From NCBI GenBank assembly GCA_036506155.1, contig DASXSF010000047.1:1-9896 (forward strand): 9,896 nucleotides of DNA. The letters are read 5' to 3'. The position numbers were made by a program, and so were the translations under genes. Positions 6,956-9,896 of this stretch are shown here, in pieces (the first letter of the stretch is position 1; every line of letters starts with the position of its first letter). This DNA comes from DASXRA01 sp036506155 (GTDB taxonomy: Bacteria > Actinomycetota > Actinomycetes > Mycobacteriales > Jatrophihabitantaceae). The notes beneath the pieces were generated by a model. It saw only the letters and a program-made list of their open reading frames with translations, had not been told where the DNA came from and searched no databases.

Positions 6956-7243
6956 CCTCCGTACCACGGAAGCCAACCCCGCCGACGGGCAGGCCGGCAG
7001 CATCCTGCGCTGGGGGTCGCGGCGTTGATCGTCCTCGGACGCGCAGGGTTCGCCGTCTCGCCCTTGCCGGCGAGCTTCACCACCTGGGGCACATGGATCC
7101 TGGTCGGCGTGCTGGCCGTCGGTGCGCTCATGAACTTCGCCTCCCCAAGCGCCTGGGAGCGCTTCCTGTGGGGGCCGTTCACCCTGATCTTGGCCGTGCT
7201 GTGCCTGCTCCTCGCGCGCAGCGGCTCCGCCACCCCCGGCTGA
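6948..7243 (+). pseudogene. Small membrane protein split by a one-base frameshift
   Basis: AAGGAG at 6935-6940 points to an ATG at 6948, but that frame stops at 7026-7028 after 26 codons. The adjacent frame then carries a hydrophobic protein with two clear helices (WGTWILVGVLAVGALM and FLWGPFTLILAVLCLLLA) until 7243. The break lies at a run of five G residues at 7012-7016. One more G would join the two into a protein of about 98 residues (MHDLRTTEANPADGQ ... SATPG). Either a G was lost by mutation, or the homopolymer was misread, or ribosomes restart at the TTG that overlaps the stop. Family not recognised; the SPSAW segment recalls SPW-repeat proteins, but weakly. Confidence 0.65.
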
Positions 7244-7292
7244 TCGGTTCCCCCTCCCCCCAACAGGCCCACGCAACCGGGAGGCGCACCCT

Positions 7293-8843
7293 ATGAACAC
7301 CGCGCTTCGCGCGACCATCGCGATCGTCGTCCTCAGCGGCGCCGTCGTGCTGTCCAGCGGCGTGGCCGCCGCAGCACAGTCGCCGGTGCGCACCGACAGC
7401 TCGTCAGACATCGACGCCTGGGTCGAGCAGCGGATGGCCGCCCGAGGGCTGCCAGGCACCGCCGTGGCGGTGGTCCGCGGCGGCGAGGTCGTGCATCTGG
7501 CCGGATACGGCGTCGCAGACGACACCGGCCGGACGGTGACGCCCGACACGCCGTTCATCCTCGGGTCGGCGAGCAAGCCTTTCACGGGCGTGGTCATCGG
7601 CCAGCTCGTCGAGGAAGGGCTGCTGTCGTGGGACGAGCCCGTCTGGCCGCATCTGTCTCACCTCGTCGATGAACCCCCGGATGGCTTCGAGACGGCCACC
7701 GTCGAGCAGCTGCTCACCCACACCGCCGGACTCGGCATGATCGTCGGAACCGCCGGGACGGTCACGATCCACGAAGGCCCCGACGCGCTGGACCGCCGCG
7801 TCGACGAGCTGCTGTCGCGCCGGCTCGCCGCTGCACCGGGGGAGGGCTTCAACTACAGCAACGCCGGGTTCATGCTGCTGGCCGCCGTGACCGAGCAGGT
7901 CACCGGCCGCCCCTTCGCCGACGAGCTCGGGGACCGAGTGTTCGACCCGCTGGGGATGACCGGCTCGTTCGCCACCGCCGACGACCCGCGCGCAGCCGAC
8001 ATGGCAACCGGTCACCAGCAGTGGTTCGGACGGTGGCGCCCGGTCGAGCTGGCCTACGACGACGCCGGCACCGCGATGGGCTACATCGCCTCGACCGCCA
8101 GCGACCTCGCCACGTTCATGCAGGCACACCTCGACGGACATCCCGCCATCCCGGCCAGCGCCGCCGACATCATCACCGGCACCGTGGTGCCCACGGGCTG
8201 GGACACGCCGCTGGACGCCGGCTACGGGCACGGTTGGTTCATCGACGAGCGCGCCGGCACACCGGTGGCAAGCCACCCTGGATCGCTCGGTCACTTCACC
8301 GCCCACATCCTTCTCGCACCCGACGCCGACGGCCTCGGGATCGCCGTCGTGTCCAACGCAAGCGCGTTCCTCGCAGGCCACGAAGCGCAGTACGACATCG
8401 GCCTGGGACTGCTCGACCTGCTCCTCGACCAACAGCCGCAGCCGTCCACCCCGTCAGCGCTGATGGTGCTCGTCGTGCCGGTCCTCGCCTGGCTCGTCGT
8501 GGCGGCACTGCTGGCCGCACTGGCCCGCGACCTCGCGCGACTGCGCGTTCACGGTCTGCCCGCACAGCGACGGCGTGGTGCGCGTGGATGGGTGCGCGCG
8601 CTCCTGCCCGGTGCGGTGCTCATCGCCAGCGGGGGTGGTCTGCTGATTGCTGCGCCGCTCGGCTTGGCCCGCCACTTCTACCCGGACGGGGGATGGGCGG
8701 TGACCGCCGGCGCATGGATCGCGCTCACGTGGGGCCTGGTCCGCGTCGTCACCGCCGTCGCGAGCAGCGCGAGAGCGCGCCGCTTGCAACCACCAGCGGC
8801 CACCCCTGGTGTTCGGAAGAGCGAAGCCATCTGGGAACCATGA
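7293..8843 (+). CDS. Secreted serine hydrolase (beta-lactamase fold) with C-terminal membrane domain
   Basis: 516-residue enzyme of the class C beta-lactamase/DD-peptidase/esterase superfamily. A signal peptide occupies about 1-28 (hydrophobic IAIVVLSGAVVLSSGVAAAA). The catalytic Ser-x-x-Lys is S92-A-S-K95, the second motif Y188-S-N190, and the third H328-P-G330 in place of Lys-Thr-Gly, as is common in esterase-type members (beta-lactamase family, Pfam Beta-lactamase). Family members hydrolyse esters, D-amino-acid peptides or beta-lactams; which applies here is not visible. Three helices follow, at about 388-411, 435-458 and 467-490, anchoring the enzyme outside the membrane. GGGAGG at 7279-7284 fixes the ATG at 7293. 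It is the last gene of the rightward set. Confidence 0.88.
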   Translation: MNTALRATIAIVVLSGAVVLSSGVAAAAQSPVRTDSSSDIDAWVEQRMAARGLPGTAVAVVRGGEVVHLAGYGVADDTGRTVTPDTPFILGSASKPFTGVVIGQLVEEGLLSWDEPVWPHLSHLVDEPPDGFETATVEQLLTHTAGLGMIVGTAGTVTIHEGPDALDRRVDELLSRRLAAAPGEGFNYSNAGFMLLAAVTEQVTGRPFADELGDRVFDPLGMTGSFATADDPRAADMATGHQQWFGRWRPVELAYDDAGTAMGYIASTASDLATFMQAHLDGHPAIPASAADIITGTVVPTGWDTPLDAGYGHGWFIDERAGTPVASHPGSLGHFTAHILLAPDADGLGIAVVSNASAFLAGHEAQYDIGLGLLDLLLDQQPQPSTPSALMVLVVPVLAWLVVAALLAALARDLARLRVHGLPAQRRRGARGWVRALLPGAVLIASGGGLLIAAPLGLARHFYPDGGWAVTAGAWIALTWGLVRVVTAVASSARARRLQPPAATPGVRKSEAIWEP

Positions 8844-8881
8844 GATACCGCCCGCCTGCTTTCACTTGGCCGATCGTGATT

Positions 8882-8916
8882 CTTGGCTCGGGGGGACCAG
8901 CGTCCCCCCCGCCAAG
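8882..8916. terminator. Long hairpin between convergent genes
   Basis: Outer stem CTTGGC (8882-8887) with GCCAAG (8911-8916); inner stem GGGGGGAC (8890-8897) with GTCCCCCC (8902-8909); loop CAGC. Fourteen base pairs in total with a small internal bulge. No run of T follows on either strand, so it is not a textbook intrinsic terminator, but U-poor hairpins of this kind are usual at gene ends in high-GC actinobacteria. It sits 38 bases after the hydrolase stop and before the stop of the facing gene, so it could serve both directions. Confidence 0.7.
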
Positions 8917-8952
8917 GTGGCCCCAGCTCTGGAGAAGGTGCCGTGACGAGGT

Positions 8953-9348
8953 TCAGTGGACCAAGGCTGCCGCGCGCCATCTCGCGATGAGCACGATGGC
9001 GCCAGCAGCGACGCCGTGGGCAGCCAACGGGAGTACATACACGGACTGGTCGGCGCCGGACGCGGTCATTGCGGCAAGAAGCGCGCCGATTGCCCAGCCC
9101 GCCGCGGCGAAGCCGATCGCGTACGGCGCGACCAGCGCGAGGACAGCGGCGACGACCGCTGCCGGCACAGCGACCCAGGCGAGTCGTCCGGGGCTGTACA
9201 GAGCAGCCAGTTCGCCGTTGCTCGTCGCGGCGGTCATGCCGGCGACCACGAGGGCCCCGACGAACCCGCCGGCAAGGCCTCCGATCAGACCTCGGGTCCG
9301 GCCGAAGATCCACGAGAGCAGCATCAAGGCAACAAGCATTCCGATCAT
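8953..9348 (-). CDS. Small multi-helix membrane protein, unrecognised
   Basis: 131 residues, almost wholly hydrophobic, rich in Ala and Gly, with about five helices (1-15, 21-42, 57-74, 76-95, 103-122). The Gly-rich GLIGGLAGGFVGALVVAG stretch at 20-37 suggests tight helix packing. No catalytic motif is visible and the family is not recognised. The ATG at 9348 has GGAGGG 7 bases upstream and overlaps the stop of the upstream gene by ATGA (9345-9348), so the two are coupled. Its stop faces the hairpin at 8882-8916. Confidence 0.7.
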   Translation of the reverse strand: MIGMLVALMLLSWIFGRTRGLIGGLAGGFVGALVVAGMTAATSNGELAALYSPGRLAWVAVPAAVVAAVLALVAPYAIGFAAAGWAIGALLAAMTASGADQSVYVLPLAAHGVAAGAIVLIARWRAAALVH

Positions 9349-9575
9349 TCGTCAGCCCTCCGCTGCACGCTGACGAGGTCTGGCGCCGGCAGGTCGGGGC
9401 GGATGGCATGACGCCGGTTCCACAACGTGTTGAAGAACGCGGGCCAGTCCGTGGTCGGGTCGTGGTCCGCCCAGACCTTGTCGAGGACCTCGAGGGCGTT
9501 CCGCTGGCGTGGCGTGAGCTGTCCGGTGGCGTATTCGGCGTCCAGCCCGAACGCCGCGGTGAGCGCGCGCATCAA
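9345..9575 (-). CDS. Short soluble protein, probably 5'-disrupted
   Basis: From the TTG at 9575 (or the ATG at 9572) the frame gives 76 residues, with segments such as TPRQRNALEVLDKVWADHD and DWPAFFNTLWNRRHA rich in Trp, Asp and Arg. The family is not recognised. Protein-like sequence clearly continues 30 codons upstream of the first start (DQFVHYIQLAHALGDPGDWSRFRED) to a TAA at 9666-9668. So the real gene probably began further right and was broken; see the imperfect 23-bp duplication at 9647-9688. The stop overlaps the next gene by ATGA, so the shortened frame could still couple to it. Confidence 0.6.
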   Translation of the reverse strand: MMRALTAAFGLDAEYATGQLTPRQRNALEVLDKVWADHDPTTDWPAFFNTLWNRRHAIRPDLPAPDLVSVQRRADE

Positions 9576-9646
9576 GTCTTCGCGGAAACGCGACCAGTCC
9601 CCGGGGTCACCGAGGGCGTGCGCCAGCTGGATGTAGTGGACGAACT

Positions 9647-9688
9647 GGTCGCGGTGGATCCAGGCTTAGGTCGCTGAAGATCCAGGCG
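9647..9688 (-). repeat. Imperfect 23-bp tandem duplication
   Basis: Read on the minus strand, GCCTGGATCTTCAGCGACC (9688-9670) and GCCTGGATCCACCGCGACC (9665-9647) match at 16 of 19 positions, with starts 23 bp apart. Each can encode A-W-I-x-x-D, but in different frames because 23 is not a multiple of 3. This looks like a duplication that broke the reading frame of the gene ending at 9345. Confidence 0.55.
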
Positions 9689-9804
9689 GCCGCCTCCCGG
9701 CAGCTAACCAGGACGCAGCGGCCTCCGGCCTCCTCCCTCCGGCCAGGCCCGACCCGGCCGAGCTGCTTGGCTGCTGCTGGGCAGGTAATGGAGTCATCCG
9801 GCGC

Positions 9805-9896
9805 CTACCGCCGGCAGGCCAGCGAGGTGGTGGCCTCCTGTTCGGCGGCGGCCACCACGTCAGCCAGCGGCCGGCGCAGGTCGTCGGCCACCCGAT
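9805..9896 (-). CDS. C-terminal end of an unrecognised gene, cut by the window edge
   Basis: A minus-strand frame enters from the right edge and gives about 29 residues, RVADDLRRPLADVVAAAEQE followed by ATTSLACRR, before a TAG at 9805-9807. The helical, charged composition and third-position G/C look coding. The frame stays open after the TAG and reaches the duplication at 9688, so the TAG may be a true end or a nonsense mutation in a longer gene. No family can be assigned. Confidence 0.4.
   Translation of the reverse strand, partial: RVADDLRRPLADVVAAAEQEATTSLACRR

Noticed and set aside
7404..8432. 342-codon minus-strand frame opposite the serine hydrolase
   Set aside because: Composition shadow of a gene with complete catalytic motifs on the plus strand.
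8021..9373. 450-codon plus-strand frame covering the hydrolase end and the facing genes
   Set aside because: Runs through the terminator hairpin and antisense to two coupled genes; Arg-rich shadow composition.
9721..9745. CCTCCGG repeats near the right edge, considered as a terminator
   Set aside because: Direct and not inverted repeats; no convincing stem with a small loop.
9690..9804. Possible helix-turn-helix (AAAKQLG) on the minus strand between the two right-edge genes
   Set aside because: Too short and degenerate, with no start and no further DNA-binding pattern; treated only as part of a probably broken gene.

Overview
The window reads as high-GC bacterial DNA, most probably from an actinomycete-like (Actinomycetota) genome. 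The codons strongly prefer G or C in the third position, GTG and TTG starts are used, ribosome sites are AGGAGG-like, and the protein families (TetR, DUF6326, DUF4386, zinc-free MDR oxidoreductases, serine hydrolase with a membrane tail) are typical of that group. The species cannot be told from the sequence alone. No rRNA, tRNA or CRISPR array was seen.

Layout. Bases 1-457 hold no gene I can support. Bases 463-2051 are a complete IS1380-family insertion sequence: 13-bp perfect terminal inverted repeats, a 5-bp CTTAG target duplication, an intact DDE transposase, and a hairpin that would hide the transposase ribosome site. Bases 2057-2643 are gene-poor, with one weak 55-residue ORF. From 2644 to about 8916 there is a divergent locus around a control region at 4318-4375. 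Leftward run a TetR-type repressor gene and a zinc-free MDR oxidoreductase gene. Rightward runs a tightly packed set: DUF6326-type membrane protein, ABC ATPase fragment, DUF4386-type membrane protein lacking its N-terminus, a second MDR oxidoreductase, a frameshifted small membrane protein, and a secreted serine hydrolase (beta-lactamase/DD-peptidase fold) with three C-terminal membrane helices. A long hairpin at 8882-8916 closes the set. Beyond it, on the minus strand, lie a small membrane protein and a second short gene overlapping by ATGA, a probably disrupted 5' part of the latter, and the tail of a third gene at the right edge.

How it works together (inference). The rightward promoter (TTGACA, 16 bp, TATAAC) is overlapped by palindromes expected to bind the TetR protein. 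The repressor would control its own operon and the rightward operon, so two related NADPH/quinone-type oxidoreductases and several membrane proteins would be induced by one small-molecule signal. The rightward operon shows damage in three places: ABC ATPase cut after the Q-loop, DUF4386 cut at its start, and one-base loss in the small membrane gene. It looks like an accessory locus under decay, or one partly affected by sequence errors.
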